A DNA stretch of 64,000 bases from JARYGU01 sp033795365 (GCA_033795365.1 JARYGU010000015.1:62001-126000); one strand, 5' to 3'; shown: positions 49,522 through 59,273, counted from the first letter of the stretch. The notes: generated by a model not told the origin, from the letters alone. Translations and numbers: made by a program.

Positions 49522-50823
49522 ATGTCGAGCTTCCGCGACCGTCAAAACTTCGTCCCGGTGCCGGCCGCGGAAGGGGCGTTTGCCTCCGTCTCGGTGATCC
49601 GCCTTGCCGTCGTGGCGATCGTCATCGGCGCGCTCGTCTTCAATCTGTTGCTGTGCTTCGCCAATACGCGGATCATGCGCATCTCCGACAGCTACGTCAT
49701 CCTTGCGGAGATGGCGATCGTCGGGGTCGCCTTTCTCGTGGCCATGACGCGGCGCTCGACGCTCTATCTCCTGATCGCCGTTTTCGTAAGCTACATGCTG
49801 CTCCTGTTCATGCTGCGCGGAGGTGTCGTCAACCTGAAGTCGATACGCGACATCCTCATCCCGATCGCCTTCTATTTCGTCGGCATGCGGATGCGCGACC
49901 TCAGGCTTGCCGATCGCCTCGTCGTCGCGAGCGCTGCCATCGTCGTGGGGATCGGGCTGTTCGAATATCTGCTGCTCGATACCTATCTGCAGTATTTCAA
50001 CGTGATCGGCTACTATCTGGCACGCGGGACCGTGACCGTTGACGAGCTCTACGGCCAGACGGTCGGCCTGTTCATTTCCGGCGTGCGGCCGGAGCCGCGG
50101 ACCATCCTGCCTTTCCTCGGGCAGCATCGCGTCTCCTCGGTCTTCCTCGAGCCGGTTTCCATGGGAAATTTCGCGGTGATCGTCTATGCGTGGGCGCTCC
50201 ATCGCGGCCGCGATTTCGCCTGGCGGTGGATCGCCGGATTTCTGGCGCTCGCCGTCGTCGTTCTCGCGGATGCGCGCTTCGGCCTCTATAGCTGCATTCT
50301 CATCACCCTGCTCTATCCCGTCTTCAACGGAATCCCGCGGCTCTTCTGGAGCGTCGTGCCGTTCCTGCTCCTGGCCGTTCTCGCCACCTATGGCATACTG
50401 ACGGGAACGGAAGGCGGGCCGAACGACATTTCGGGGCGCTTCGCGGTAACGGCCCATCTCCTGAACCAGCTTTCGCCCGGCGTCGTCCTGGGCGTGGAGG
50501 CGACCGACCAGTTCACCGCCGACTCCGGTCTCGCCTATTCGCTGACGGCCTTCGGCATCGGCGGTTTCATCGCATTATGGTTGCTTTTGGTCCACGCGCC
50601 GCTGGCCGATCCGCGGGCCTGGCGCTTCCATTCCATGGTGATCGTCTATCTGCTGCTGCTGATGCAGATCAGCGATTCCTTCTATTCGATCAAGACTGCA
50701 GCCCTTCTCTGGTTCCTGCTCGGAACGTCCGATTCGTCCGTGCGGGCGCCGCGGGCCGACGGCAAGGCGCAAGCGCCGCTTCGCCGCGTCCGGACCGTTC
50801 CGCGAAACGCAGCCGCTGCCTGA
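49522..50823 (+). CDS. O-antigen ligase/polymerase-like membrane protein (Wzy-like)
   Basis: A 433-residue integral membrane protein with about 10-12 helices and a large periplasmic loop near residues 165-215 (GTVTVDELYGQTVGLFISG and RPEPRTILPFLGQHRVSS). A SVFLEPVSMGNFAVIV segment follows, and the pattern resembles Wzy/ExoQ-like polymerases. It lies 13 bases after the copolymerase gene, behind GGGGGAGGG, and so forms a Wzz-Wzy pair. Sequence similarity among such proteins is low, so the call rests on topology and context. Confidence 0.75.
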   Translation: MSSFRDRQNFVPVPAAEGAFASVSVIRLAVVAIVIGALVFNLLLCFANTRIMRISDSYVILAEMAIVGVAFLVAMTRRSTLYLLIAVFVSYMLLLFMLRGGVVNLKSIRDILIPIAFYFVGMRMRDLRLADRLVVASAAIVVGIGLFEYLLLDTYLQYFNVIGYYLARGTVTVDELYGQTVGLFISGVRPEPRTILPFLGQHRVSSVFLEPVSMGNFAVIVYAWALHRGRDFAWRWIAGFLALAVVVLADARFGLYSCILITLLYPVFNGIPRLFWSVVPFLLLAVLATYGILTGTEGGPNDISGRFAVTAHLLNQLSPGVVLGVEATDQFTADSGLAYSLTAFGIGGFIALWLLLVHAPLADPRAWRFHSMVIVYLLLLMQISDSFYSIKTAALLWFLLGTSDSSVRAPRADGKAQAPLRRVRTVPRNAAAA

Positions 50824-50824
50824 T

Positions 50825-51883
50825 CTATTTTTCGTTCAGGGCCGCGCAAGCGCCTGTGCCCGCCGGCAGTCCGCCGCCCGTCTCCAGCGCTTTGAGCTGC
50901 AGCCGGTCGCCATCTTGCGTAGGCTGGATGTTGAGCGCTTCGGTTGCCGGCCACCAGTCGCCCGCCACCCAATAGGTCCAGCCGGTCCACACGTCCGGAT
51001 TGTCGTTGACGAAGCGCGTCATGCGGGCAAGGCCGGTCATGCATTGCGCGTCCGCCCCGGCGCCGAATTCACCGAGAAAGCCGCGCTTGCCGTTCTTGCG
51101 CAGCCACAGGGTGAAATTCTCCAGCGCGGCAACGGCATCGTCCGCTCGCTCGCATGTCTCGTGCATCCCGGAAAAATCCTCGTCGAGATACTGGTGCACC
51201 TCATAGGCGTAGTTTTCGGCCGGGTCCTTGATTCCAAGCATCACCGGTCCGTTTGCGCCGCCCGGCCGCTCCCTTTCCCAGCTGTGGGCGCCGGTCCAGA
51301 TCGTTCCCGGCACGAGCACGAGGTTCGTCGCACCCGTCCCGCGGATCGCCGCGATCGCGGCGTTGGCCGATGCGAGCCACTGGGTCGCCGTGACGTCGTA
51401 AGGCTCGTTCATCAGGCCGAACTGGATGCCGGCATCGCCCTTGTACTCGTCCGCGAGCCGCCGCCAGAAATCGGCGAAGGCATCGTTCGGCACATCCGCC
51501 GATCCGATCTGGCTGCCGTCGTAATAGGCGTAGTTGTGCGGGTCGAGGATCACGGTGAAGCCTTGAGCCCTGAGCTTGACGACCGCGTCCGACAGCCGCT
51601 TGCGTTCATCCTTGTCGAAATCCCCGTTCAATCGCGGCTGCAGGCGCTCCCAGAGGAAGGGCAATCTTACCGCGTTGAAACCTTTGCCGGCGAAATAGCC
51701 GGTCGTCCCGTCGCTCGGATAGGTATAGTCCCTGCCGTAGACCGCGTGCGCCTTGCCGAATTCGGCGCCGGAAAGATTGATCCCGCGAAGGCAGGCGGCC
51801 GGGGCTGTCGCCGGAACCGCGATTGCAAGTATGGCGGCAAGGAGGAAGCGCCCTGCGGTTCGCATCGTCGGGGCCGGCTTCAT
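50825..51883 (-). CDS. Secreted glycoside hydrolase family 5 endoglucanase-like protein
   Basis: A 352-residue GH5 enzyme, exported by a signal peptide ending at ATAPAAC. The mature part starts LRGINLSGAEFGK and includes FNAVRLPFLWERLQP and VILDPHNYAYYDG. The acid/base Glu160 is in FGLMNEPYD and the nucleophile Glu272 in GFLGEFGAG. It overlaps the GT4 gene at its start (ATGA) and converges on the Wzy-like gene with a one-base gap. It may trim the exported polysaccharide or free failed chains, as ExoK-type enzymes do. Confidence 0.88.
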   Translation of the reverse strand: MKPAPTMRTAGRFLLAAILAIAVPATAPAACLRGINLSGAEFGKAHAVYGRDYTYPSDGTTGYFAGKGFNAVRLPFLWERLQPRLNGDFDKDERKRLSDAVVKLRAQGFTVILDPHNYAYYDGSQIGSADVPNDAFADFWRRLADEYKGDAGIQFGLMNEPYDVTATQWLASANAAIAAIRGTGATNLVLVPGTIWTGAHSWERERPGGANGPVMLGIKDPAENYAYEVHQYLDEDFSGMHETCERADDAVAALENFTLWLRKNGKRGFLGEFGAGADAQCMTGLARMTRFVNDNPDVWTGWTYWVAGDWWPATEALNIQPTQDGDRLQLKALETGGGLPAGTGACAALNEK

Positions 51884-53106
51884 GTCTTTGCCCGCTGCTT
51901 GACGGAAATTCCCGCTTCGTCGACGGCAATGGCTGCCGCCGGCCGGTCCAGCACTTGCCGGTAGATTTCGGCATAGCGGCCGGCCACGCGGTCCCAGGTG
52001 TAGGAGGCGGCTGCGATCATCGCCCTCTGGCGATAGCCGGGCGTATCGTGCTCCAGCTCCCGAAAAGCCGCGGCGATGGCCGTGGCTGCGCTTTCCGGAT
52101 CGTCGAAATCGCAAAGCCGGATTTCACCATGACGCGCGGCGAGGTCGCTATAGGCCGTGTTCGGGTTGAGGAGCGGCATCAGCCCCGCGCTCATCGCTTC
52201 GATGGCGACGAGCCCGAAACCTTCGTAGTCGGAAGCCGACGCGAAGAGCGAGCAGGTGCCGAGCAGCGTTCGGATCTCCGCGTTGCTGCGTCCGATATGG
52301 GCATACACATTGCCGGAGAGCCCGCGCTCGCTGATCAGCCGGGCAAGATCGTCCACGGACAGGTCGCCCGGAACCCCGACGATATGCAGGCGCCATCCGG
52401 GTTCGCGGGCAATGAGCGCCTGCATCGCATCGAGGAGCCTTTCGAGCCGCTTGTTGACCGAAAAACGGCCGATGGTGACGATGCTTCGTGTGGCCGAGGC
52501 CGCTGCGGCATCGGCGAATTTGCCGGTATCGACGCCGTTGACGATTTCGCGCACCCGTTTGCCGGCGATGCGCCGGAAAACCCGCGCGTCCTGTTCGCTG
52601 CAGCCGACGATGCTGTGATAGGCGCGCGCGGAAAGCCGCGTCAGCGTGTTGAACCAGATGGCTTTCACCGCAGCATATTTCCGCGTGTGGAAGAAGCCGC
52701 CATGCGTTGTCGCGATCATCGGCCTGCCGTGCAGCAGTCTCCCCCAGGCAAGCGCATCGAAGAAGAAATCGATCGCATGCACATGGATCAGATCCGCATC
52801 GCGGACATGGCGAAGGACCTGCGGCGCGAGCGGATAGCGCGTGCTGCCGGAAAAGGGGATGCGGACCACTTCGATTCCCTCGATCGTCTCCGACGCGGGA
52901 AGAACCTCGTCGCGCGCGGAAAAGACCTGGTCGAGCGTCACGACGCGAACGCGGTAGCCGCGCTTCACGAGCTCGCGCGAAAGATTTGCGACCACGTCCT
53001 CGAGACCGCCCCGGCTCGGCGCATATTGGCGCACGACCTGTACCGCGAGCGGTCCGGTCTGCTCCGGTCGGACTGTTTGAACGGCAAAATGGGACATGAG
53101 CATCAC
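51880..53106 (-). CDS. Family 4 glycosyltransferase
   Basis: A 408-residue GT-B glycosyltransferase. The N-terminal domain has VQVVRQYAPSRGGLEDVVANLSRELVKRGYRVRVVT and LIHVHAIDFFFDAL. The C-terminal nucleotide-sugar domain has SIVTIGRFSVNKRLERLLDAM, and the catalytic ExFGLxxxE-type motif is YEGFGLVAIEAMSAG near residue 320. GTG at 53106, ATG at 53103 and ATG at 53097 are all possible starts. It is coupled to the GH5 gene and belongs to the polysaccharide locus. The donor sugar cannot be told. Confidence 0.88.
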   Translation of the reverse strand: MMLMSHFAVQTVRPEQTGPLAVQVVRQYAPSRGGLEDVVANLSRELVKRGYRVRVVTLDQVFSARDEVLPASETIEGIEVVRIPFSGSTRYPLAPQVLRHVRDADLIHVHAIDFFFDALAWGRLLHGRPMIATTHGGFFHTRKYAAVKAIWFNTLTRLSARAYHSIVGCSEQDARVFRRIAGKRVREIVNGVDTGKFADAAAASATRSIVTIGRFSVNKRLERLLDAMQALIAREPGWRLHIVGVPGDLSVDDLARLISERGLSGNVYAHIGRSNAEIRTLLGTCSLFASASDYEGFGLVAIEAMSAGLMPLLNPNTAYSDLAARHGEIRLCDFDDPESAATAIAAAFRELEHDTPGYRQRAMIAAASYTWDRVAGRYAEIYRQVLDRPAAAIAVDEAGISVKQRAKT

Positions 53107-53309
53107 CCGTTGGCGCAGGAAGACCGGCCGGAAATGGCCCGGGCCGCATATCGCCGGAGGGAACGCTCCTTCCGGCCTGGCCGAATGAAGTCGCGAGCGA
53201 GCTTAAGACCGGGTTAAGCTGCGACGCCAGGACCTTTCATCCGCCCGGCTTTTGCCGAACAGGATTAAGAGACCGTTTGGATTCGCCTGATCGCGCGCAT
53301 GTCGGGATA

Positions 53310-56300
53310 TCAGTGCGCCTCGTCCCAATTGTCCGCTGCACGCGCATCGACCTTCAGCGGCACCTTCATCGAAAGCGCGGGCATGGAGGCGTTCTCCATC
53401 ACGTCGACGATGATCGGGATCGTCCGTTCGATCTCCTCCTCCTCGACCTCGAAGATCAGTTCGTCGTGCACCTGCAGGAGCATCCGGGCCGAAAGCCCGG
53501 CAGCCGCAAGCGCCGGCTCCATTTTGATCATGGCTCGGCGGATGATGTCTGCGGCCGAGCCCTGGATCGGCGCGTTGATCGAAGCGCGTTCGTTGAAGGC
53601 GCGTACGGACGGATTGGAAGACTTGATTTCCGGGTAATGCGCCCGCCGTCCGAAGATCGTCTCGACATAGCCGTTCTCGCGGGCAAAGGCCTTGGTGCTG
53701 TCCATGTAGTCCTTGATGCCCGGGAAGCGCTCGAAATACTTCTTGATATATTCGCCGGCTTCCGAACGTTCGATGGAGAGCTGGTTGGCGAGCCCGAAGG
53801 CCGAGATGCCGTAGATGATGCCGAAATTGATCGCCTTGGCGCGCCGGCGCACCTCGGAGGGCATGCCTTCCACCGGCACCCCGAACATTTCCGAGGCGGT
53901 CATTGCATGGATGTCGACGCCGTCGGCAAAGGCCTGCCTTAGCTGTGGAATGTCCGCCACATGCGCAAGCACGCGCAGCTCGATCTGGCTGTAGTCCGCC
54001 GAAACCAGCCTGTTGCCGGGCGTGGCGATGAAGGCGGTGCGGATCTTGCGGCCTTCCGCCGTCCTCACCGGAATGTTCTGCAGGTTCGGCTCCGCGGAGG
54101 AAAGCCGCCCGGTGGTGGTGGATGCGAGAGAATAGCAGGTGTGGACGCGCTTCGTCTGCGGGTGCACATAGCCCGGAAGCGCATCCGTATAGGTGGATTT
54201 CAGCTTGGTGAGCTGGCGCCAGTCGACGATCTTGCGCGGCAGCGGTATGCCCTGCGCGGCAAGATCCTCCAGGACCTGCGCAGAGGTGGACCATTGTCCG
54301 GTCTTCGTTTTCGAGCCGCCGGGCAGGCCCATCTTGCCGAAGAGGATATCGCCGAGCTGCTTCGGAGAGCCGATGGTGAAGGTCTCCTCGGCAAGATCGT
54401 AGATCTCGCTTTCGAGGGCCGCCGCTCCCTGAGCAAGCTCGCCGGAGAGCCGCGAGAGGATCTGCCTGTCGATGGTGATGCCGCGCTCCTCCATCCGCGC
54501 CAGGACCGGCACGAGCGGCCGCTCCAGCCGTTCGTAGACGGTCGTCATCTTCTCGGCGGCGAGCCGCGGCTTCAGCACGTGCCAGAGCCTCAGCGTCACG
54601 TCGGCGTCCTCGGCGGCATAGGCCGTCGCCCGCGCGATATCGACCATGTCGAAGCCCTGGGCGCTTTTCCCGCTTCCCGCCACGTCCTTGTAGGCGATCG
54701 GCTTGTGGCCGAGCCAGCGTTCCGAAAGCGAATCCATGCCGTGCGCGCCGGCGCCCGCATCGAGCGCATAGGACATCAGCATCGTGTCGTCGAAGCCCCG
54801 GATGACGACGCCGTGGCGTTTCATCAGGAGATAGTCGTATTTCATGTTCTGCGCGACCTTGAGGACCGAGGCATCCTCCAGGAGGTCCTTCAGCCGGTCG
54901 AGCGCGGCGCGCATCGGGATCTGCCCTTCGACGATCCCGCCGCCGAGCAGGTCGCCCACGCCGCTCTTGTGCGCGAGTGGGACATAGGCGGCGCGGATGA
55001 CGGTGCCGGACGGATCGCTGCCGTTGTCCGCGATCGCCAGCGAGAAGCCGACGAGCTCCGCCTGCATGGCATCGAGCGACGTCGTTTCGGTATCGAAACC
55101 GACCAGCCCGGTTTCCCTCGCATCGGCGATCCAGCGGTCGAGCGTTTCGATGTCGCGGATCGTCACATAGGCCGAGTGATCGAAGGGCAGCGTTGCGAAG
55201 CGGCTGGCGCGCGCTGCGGCAAGCGCCGAAGGTGTGGCTTCCCCGTTGGCTGCCGGCTGACCGGGCAACAGCGTCCTTGCCGCATCGGCGGCGCTTTCGC
55301 CTGCCTCATCCGGCGAAGGCCCTGCGACTTCTCCCTTGTCGAGGTCGGGCCCGTGCGCTTCCGGGCCCCATTCCACGGGAACGGCGGCCGGCTCTATGAC
55401 GCTTGCGTCGCAGTCGCAGGCCTCCGCCACACGGCGCGTCAGCGAGTTGAATTCCATCGCTTTCAGGAAGGCGATCAGCTTCGGTCCGTCCTGCGGATGC
55501 AGGACGAGCTCGTCGAGCGCCATATCGAGCGGCGTGTCCGCCTTCAGGGTCACGAGCTGGCGGGAAAGCAGCGCCTGTTCGCGGTTGGCGATGATGTTCT
55601 CGCGCCGCTTCTGCTGCTTGATCTCGTCGGCCCTTGCAAGCAGCGTGTCGAGATCGCCATATTCATCGAGAAGCTGCGCGGCCGTCTTCGGGCCGATGCC
55701 CGGAATGCCCGGAATATTGTCCGTCGAATCGCCGGTCATCGCCTGCAGGTCGATCATCTTCTCCGGCGGCACGCCCCATTTCTCGATGACGTCCGCAATG
55801 GCGATCTGCTTGTCCTTCATGCTGTCGTACATCGCGACCTTGGCCGTCACGAGCTGCATGAGGTCCTTGTCGGAGGAGACGATGGTGACGTCGGCGCCCG
55901 CCGCTTCCGCCTGCCGGGCATAGGTTGCGATCAGGTCGTCGGCCTCGAAGCCTTCCTTCTCGATGCAGGGCAGGTTGAAGGCGCGCGTCGCATGCCGGAT
56001 GAGGCCGAATTGCGGGATCAGGTCCTCCGGCGGCGCCGTGCGGTTGGCTTTGTAGAGATCGTAGAGCTCGTTGCGGAAGGTCTTGGACGAATAGTCGAAG
56101 ATGACGGCGAAATGGGTGGGCGTCACGCCGACATCGGTATTGCGCGCGTCCTTGAGCAGCTTCCACAGCATGTTGCAGAAGCCGGAAACCGCATTGACCG
56201 GCAGGCCGTCGGATTTCCGGGTGAGCGGCGGAATGGCATGGAATGCCCGGAAGATGAAGCCCGAGCCGTCGACGAGGAAGAGGTGGTCACCGTTTTTCAT
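53310..56300 (-). CDS. polA: DNA polymerase I
   Basis: A 996-residue repair and Okazaki-fragment polymerase. The N-terminal 5'-nuclease (about 1-290) starts MKNGDHLFLVDGSGFIFRAFHAIPPL and contains EADDLIATYA and GDSTDNIPGIPGIGPKTAAQLL. The 3'-5' exonuclease domain is active-looking, with GFDTETTSLDAM near residue 405. The polymerase domain has motif A DYSQIELRVLAHVA and motif C LLQVHDELIFEVEE. An insert of about 60 residues rich in Ala, Glu and Pro links the first two domains (about 320-375). The ATG at 56300 gives the conserved start. Confidence 0.97.
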   Translation of the reverse strand: MKNGDHLFLVDGSGFIFRAFHAIPPLTRKSDGLPVNAVSGFCNMLWKLLKDARNTDVGVTPTHFAVIFDYSSKTFRNELYDLYKANRTAPPEDLIPQFGLIRHATRAFNLPCIEKEGFEADDLIATYARQAEAAGADVTIVSSDKDLMQLVTAKVAMYDSMKDKQIAIADVIEKWGVPPEKMIDLQAMTGDSTDNIPGIPGIGPKTAAQLLDEYGDLDTLLARADEIKQQKRRENIIANREQALLSRQLVTLKADTPLDMALDELVLHPQDGPKLIAFLKAMEFNSLTRRVAEACDCDASVIEPAAVPVEWGPEAHGPDLDKGEVAGPSPDEAGESAADAARTLLPGQPAANGEATPSALAAARASRFATLPFDHSAYVTIRDIETLDRWIADARETGLVGFDTETTSLDAMQAELVGFSLAIADNGSDPSGTVIRAAYVPLAHKSGVGDLLGGGIVEGQIPMRAALDRLKDLLEDASVLKVAQNMKYDYLLMKRHGVVIRGFDDTMLMSYALDAGAGAHGMDSLSERWLGHKPIAYKDVAGSGKSAQGFDMVDIARATAYAAEDADVTLRLWHVLKPRLAAEKMTTVYERLERPLVPVLARMEERGITIDRQILSRLSGELAQGAAALESEIYDLAEETFTIGSPKQLGDILFGKMGLPGGSKTKTGQWSTSAQVLEDLAAQGIPLPRKIVDWRQLTKLKSTYTDALPGYVHPQTKRVHTCYSLASTTTGRLSSAEPNLQNIPVRTAEGRKIRTAFIATPGNRLVSADYSQIELRVLAHVADIPQLRQAFADGVDIHAMTASEMFGVPVEGMPSEVRRRAKAINFGIIYGISAFGLANQLSIERSEAGEYIKKYFERFPGIKDYMDSTKAFARENGYVETIFGRRAHYPEIKSSNPSVRAFNERASINAPIQGSAADIIRRAMIKMEPALAAAGLSARMLLQVHDELIFEVEEEEIERTIPIIVDVMENASMPALSMKVPLKVDARAADNWDEAH

Positions 56301-56777
56301 GGCGCATGGATAGCGCGCCTCGGCGATCCCGTCCATGGCTCATTGCGGGCCGCGAAGCCATGTGCCGCCTCCCGGCAAGCTCACTGGAACGTTACCAATT
56401 TGTAATTTTCCGAAGCCCTTGCCTCCCTTGAAAAGCCACATTCCAAGGCACAATTCATAGTCATCGGCACCTGATCAAGCCGTTGTCTGGCTCACGGCCT
56501 GTCCCCCGCCGCGCCAGACTATAGGACAAAGGCCTTATCCCCCTCTCCGGGCCTTTGTCCACAATTCGCAAGACCGTCAAGGGCACGCCTCCAGTCCTTG
56601 ACGGTCTTCGCATTTCCGGGCTGTCCCTCTCGCCGCTTCGAACGAACGCTCCGCCGGATATCTGCAGGCCGGGTCCTTGGCGATGCGCGCATTTGACCGC
56701 AACAAAATTGTCATACGAAATTGCCCCCGCCCTGTTGCCGCTTTAATGTCGGCCGAAAAGCCTGAGGGATTCGATCA
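56301..56777. other. Divergent intergenic region with three consecutive stem-loops
   Basis: This 477-base gap between polA and the dipeptidase gene contains no credible protein gene. Its 5' third is AT-rich around 56391-56415 and could hold the polA promoter. The region 56485-56608 contains three perfect inverted repeats in a row, described separately. A plus-strand promoter for the dipeptidase probably lies in 56690-56750. Confidence 0.55.
56485..56608 (+). ncRNA. Candidate structured RNA with three stem-loops
   Basis: Stem 1 is GTCTGGC/GCCAGAC (56485-56491 and 56513-56519). Stem 2 is GGACAAAGGCC/GGCCTTTGTCC (56524-56534, 56550-56560). Stem 3 is AAGACCGTCAAGG/CCTTGACGGTCTT (56570-56582, 56596-56608). 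All are perfect, and on the plus strand all three loops are C/U-rich (GTCCCCCGCC, TATCCCCCTCTCC, CACGCCTCC), reminiscent of anti-Shine-Dalgarno loops in alphaproteobacterial small RNAs. No T-run terminator follows, so this could equally be a repeat element or a structured leader. Strand is a guess. Confidence 0.4.
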
Positions 56778-58169
56778 ATGACCAATATCCTGCCCGTCCT
56801 CGATCACGCCGCCGCTTCGCTGCCGGCCAGCCTTGAAAGGCTTTTCGAGCTCGTCCGCATCAAGTCCGTTTCCACGGACCCGGCATACAAGGCCGAATGC
56901 CGCAAGGCCGCCGAGTGGCTGGTCGCCGAGTTGCGGTCGCTGGGCTTCGACGCGACCGTTCGCGATACCCCCGGCCATCCGATGGTGGTCGCCCATCACG
57001 ACGGCGCGCGCCCGGATGCGCCGCATGTGCTGTTCTACGGCCACTACGACGTGCAGCCGGTCGATCCGTTGGAGCTCTGGGAAAACGATCCCTTCGATCC
57101 CGCCGTAAGGGATCTGCCGGGCGGTCGGCGCATCATCACCGGCCGGGGCACGTCGGACGATAAGGGCCAGCTGCTGACCTTCGTCGAGGCCTGCCGCGCC
57201 TACAAGGAGACTGAGGGCGCGCTGCCCTGCCGTGTCACGATCCTCTTCGAAGGCGAGGAGGAGTCCGGCTCCCCGTCTCTGAAGCCCTTTCTCGAAGCCA
57301 ATGCCGCCGAGCTCAAGGCCGATTATGCGCTTGTCTGCGATACCAATATGTGGGACGGGCAAACGCCTGCGATCGCGGCAGGCCTGCGCGGCCTGGTCGG
57401 CGAGGAGGTTGTCGTCAAGGCGGCCGACCGCGATCTGCATTCGGGTTATTTCGGCGGAGCGGCAGCCAATCCGATCCACATACTGGCCGATATTCTGGCC
57501 GGGCTCCATGACGCGACCGGGCGGGTCACCCTGCCGGGTTTCTATGACGGGGTTGAGGAAACCCCGGCGGAGATCCTGGCCGCCTGGGAATCGCTCGGCA
57601 GCACGGCGGAGAGCTTCCTCGGCGAGATCGGCCTTTCCATCCCCTCCGGCGAGAAGGGCCGCTCCGTGCTGGAGCTCACCTGGGCGCGGCCGACGGCGGA
57701 GGTCAACGGCATCGTCGGCGGCTATACCGGCGAGGGCTTCAAGACGGTGATCGCGGCGCAGGCCTCCGCCAAGGTCTCCTTCCGTCTCGTCGGCAAGCAG
57801 GATCCCGCGAAGATCCGCGATGCCTTCCGCGCCTATGTCTCCTCGAAGCTGCCGGCCGACTGCTCCGTCACCTTCCACGCCCATGGCGGCTCGCCGGCGA
57901 TCCAGCTTCCTTATGATTCGCCGCTGCTTGCCAAGGCCAAGGATGCCCTCTCCGCCGAATGGCAGAAGCCGGCGGTGGTCATCGGCATGGGCGGATCGAT
58001 CCCGATCGTCGGCGATTTCCAGAAGACGCTCGGCATGGATTCGGTGCTGGTGGGCTTCGGCCTCTCCGACGACCGGATCCATTCGCCGAACGAGAAATAC
58101 GAGCTTCGCTCGTTCGAAAAAGGCATTCGTTCCTGGGTGCGCATTCTCGCCGCGCTTGGGCAACGTTGA
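56778..58169 (+). CDS. M20-family dipeptidase
   Basis: A 463-residue zinc peptidase of the ArgE/DapE/carnosinase-like group, probably a cytosolic dipeptidase. Metal ligands are seen as His-Asp in HVLFYGHYDVQPVDP near residue 93, Asp in RGTSDDKGQ, the catalytic Glu pair in ILFEGEEESGSPSL near 160, Asp in ALVCDTNMW and His in DRIHSPNEKYEL near the end. The dimerisation domain spans about 200-320. It is the first gene downstream of the polA divergent region. Confidence 0.92.
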   Translation: MTNILPVLDHAAASLPASLERLFELVRIKSVSTDPAYKAECRKAAEWLVAELRSLGFDATVRDTPGHPMVVAHHDGARPDAPHVLFYGHYDVQPVDPLELWENDPFDPAVRDLPGGRRIITGRGTSDDKGQLLTFVEACRAYKETEGALPCRVTILFEGEEESGSPSLKPFLEANAAELKADYALVCDTNMWDGQTPAIAAGLRGLVGEEVVVKAADRDLHSGYFGGAAANPIHILADILAGLHDATGRVTLPGFYDGVEETPAEILAAWESLGSTAESFLGEIGLSIPSGEKGRSVLELTWARPTAEVNGIVGGYTGEGFKTVIAAQASAKVSFRLVGKQDPAKIRDAFRAYVSSKLPADCSVTFHAHGGSPAIQLPYDSPLLAKAKDALSAEWQKPAVVIGMGGSIPIVGDFQKTLGMDSVLVGFGLSDDRIHSPNEKYELRSFEKGIRSWVRILAALGQR

Positions 58170-58331
58170 CCTCCGCTGCCGAAGCTTTCCGCTCCGGCAT
58201 TGTCTCCAAGAAAGGATTCCTGAAGGGAACTATCAGCAAAGGGTAGGCTTGATGCATCATTCACTGTTGCAGAATCTTGCGCATAATCGGGGTGACAGGC
58301 GCAGGGTCCGGCCCGGACAAATGGTGCGCCC

Positions 58332-59273
58332 GTGAGAAAACTCCGGAAATTCTTCTGGCCGCTGGTCGGCAGTGCGGCAATCGTCTTCTCCATCTGGATC
58401 CTCTATCACGAGCTGAGGGGGCTCTCGCTTGCCGAGTTCACGGCAAGCTTCACGGCCATTCCGCTTTCGGGCTGGCTGCTCGCGGGTGCGGCGACCCTCG
58501 TCGCCTATGCGGCGCTCGCCGCATACGACCATCTGGCGCTGGAGCATCTCGGCCACCGGATTTCCATCTGGTTCATCACCGTTGCCTCCTTCACCGCCTA
58601 TGCGCTGTCGCACACGATCGGTGCTTCGGTCTTTTCCGGCGCCGTGGTGCGCTACCGGGCCTATACGTCGAAAGGGCTCACAGGGTCCGAGGTGGGCGTG
58701 CTCGTCGCCTTCTGCTCCTTCACCTTCGCGCTCGGTACCGTCATGCTTTTCGGGATTGTGCTGATCATCGAGCCCGAGATCATCGAGCGCTTCGCCGATT
58801 TCCTGCCGATCGGGGCGGCTTTTTCGACCGGCGTCGTCATTCTGGCGCTCGTCGCGCTCTATGTGATCGGCAGCCTCGTCGGCTTCCGGCCGATCCGTAC
58901 CCGCTGGCTGAAGCTCGAATATCCGAAGCCGTCGCTCGTCATGCGCCAGCTCGTCATCGCCCCGATCGAACTGATCGGCGCTGCCGCCATCATCTATTTC
59001 GCGCTGCCGGCGGAAGGCAATCCGGGCTTTCTCATCATCCTGGGCATCTTTCTCGCTTCGTTTTCGGCTGCGCTTCTGTCCCATGCGCCGGGCGGCATCG
59101 GCGTTCTGGAGCTGGTCTTCATCGCGGGGCTGACGGAGATGGACCCGGCGGCGGTGCTCGCTGCGCTCGCCGTCTTCCGGCTGTTCTACCTGATCGTCCC
59201 CTTCGTCATGGCGCTCTTCGTCATCTTGATCTTCGAGCGATCCCGTTTTGCGAGAGAGGCGAATGGCGATTAA
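58332..59273 (+). CDS. UPF0104 / lysylphosphatidylglycerol synthase-type membrane protein
   Basis: A 313-residue integral membrane protein with about 8 helices, corresponding to the flippase-like N-terminal domain of MprF without its synthetase half. The GTG at 58332 is used because the first helix (FFWPLVGSAAIVFSIWILYHEL) follows at once. Typical segments are SFTAYALSHTIGASVFSGAVVRYRAYTSKGL near residues 90-120 and HAPGGIGVLELVFIAGL near 260. It could move lipids or lipid-linked precursors across the inner membrane; substrate is not known. Confidence 0.88.
   Translation: MRKLRKFFWPLVGSAAIVFSIWILYHELRGLSLAEFTASFTAIPLSGWLLAGAATLVAYAALAAYDHLALEHLGHRISIWFITVASFTAYALSHTIGASVFSGAVVRYRAYTSKGLTGSEVGVLVAFCSFTFALGTVMLFGIVLIIEPEIIERFADFLPIGAAFSTGVVILALVALYVIGSLVGFRPIRTRWLKLEYPKPSLVMRQLVIAPIELIGAAAIIYFALPAEGNPGFLIILGIFLASFSAALLSHAPGGIGVLELVFIAGLTEMDPAAVLAALAVFRLFYLIVPFVMALFVILIFERSRFAREANGD

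Noticed and set aside
53961..56405. An 814-codon plus-strand open frame opposite polA
   Set aside because: Its extent mirrors the polA coding strand and its composition is typical of a reverse-frame artefact.
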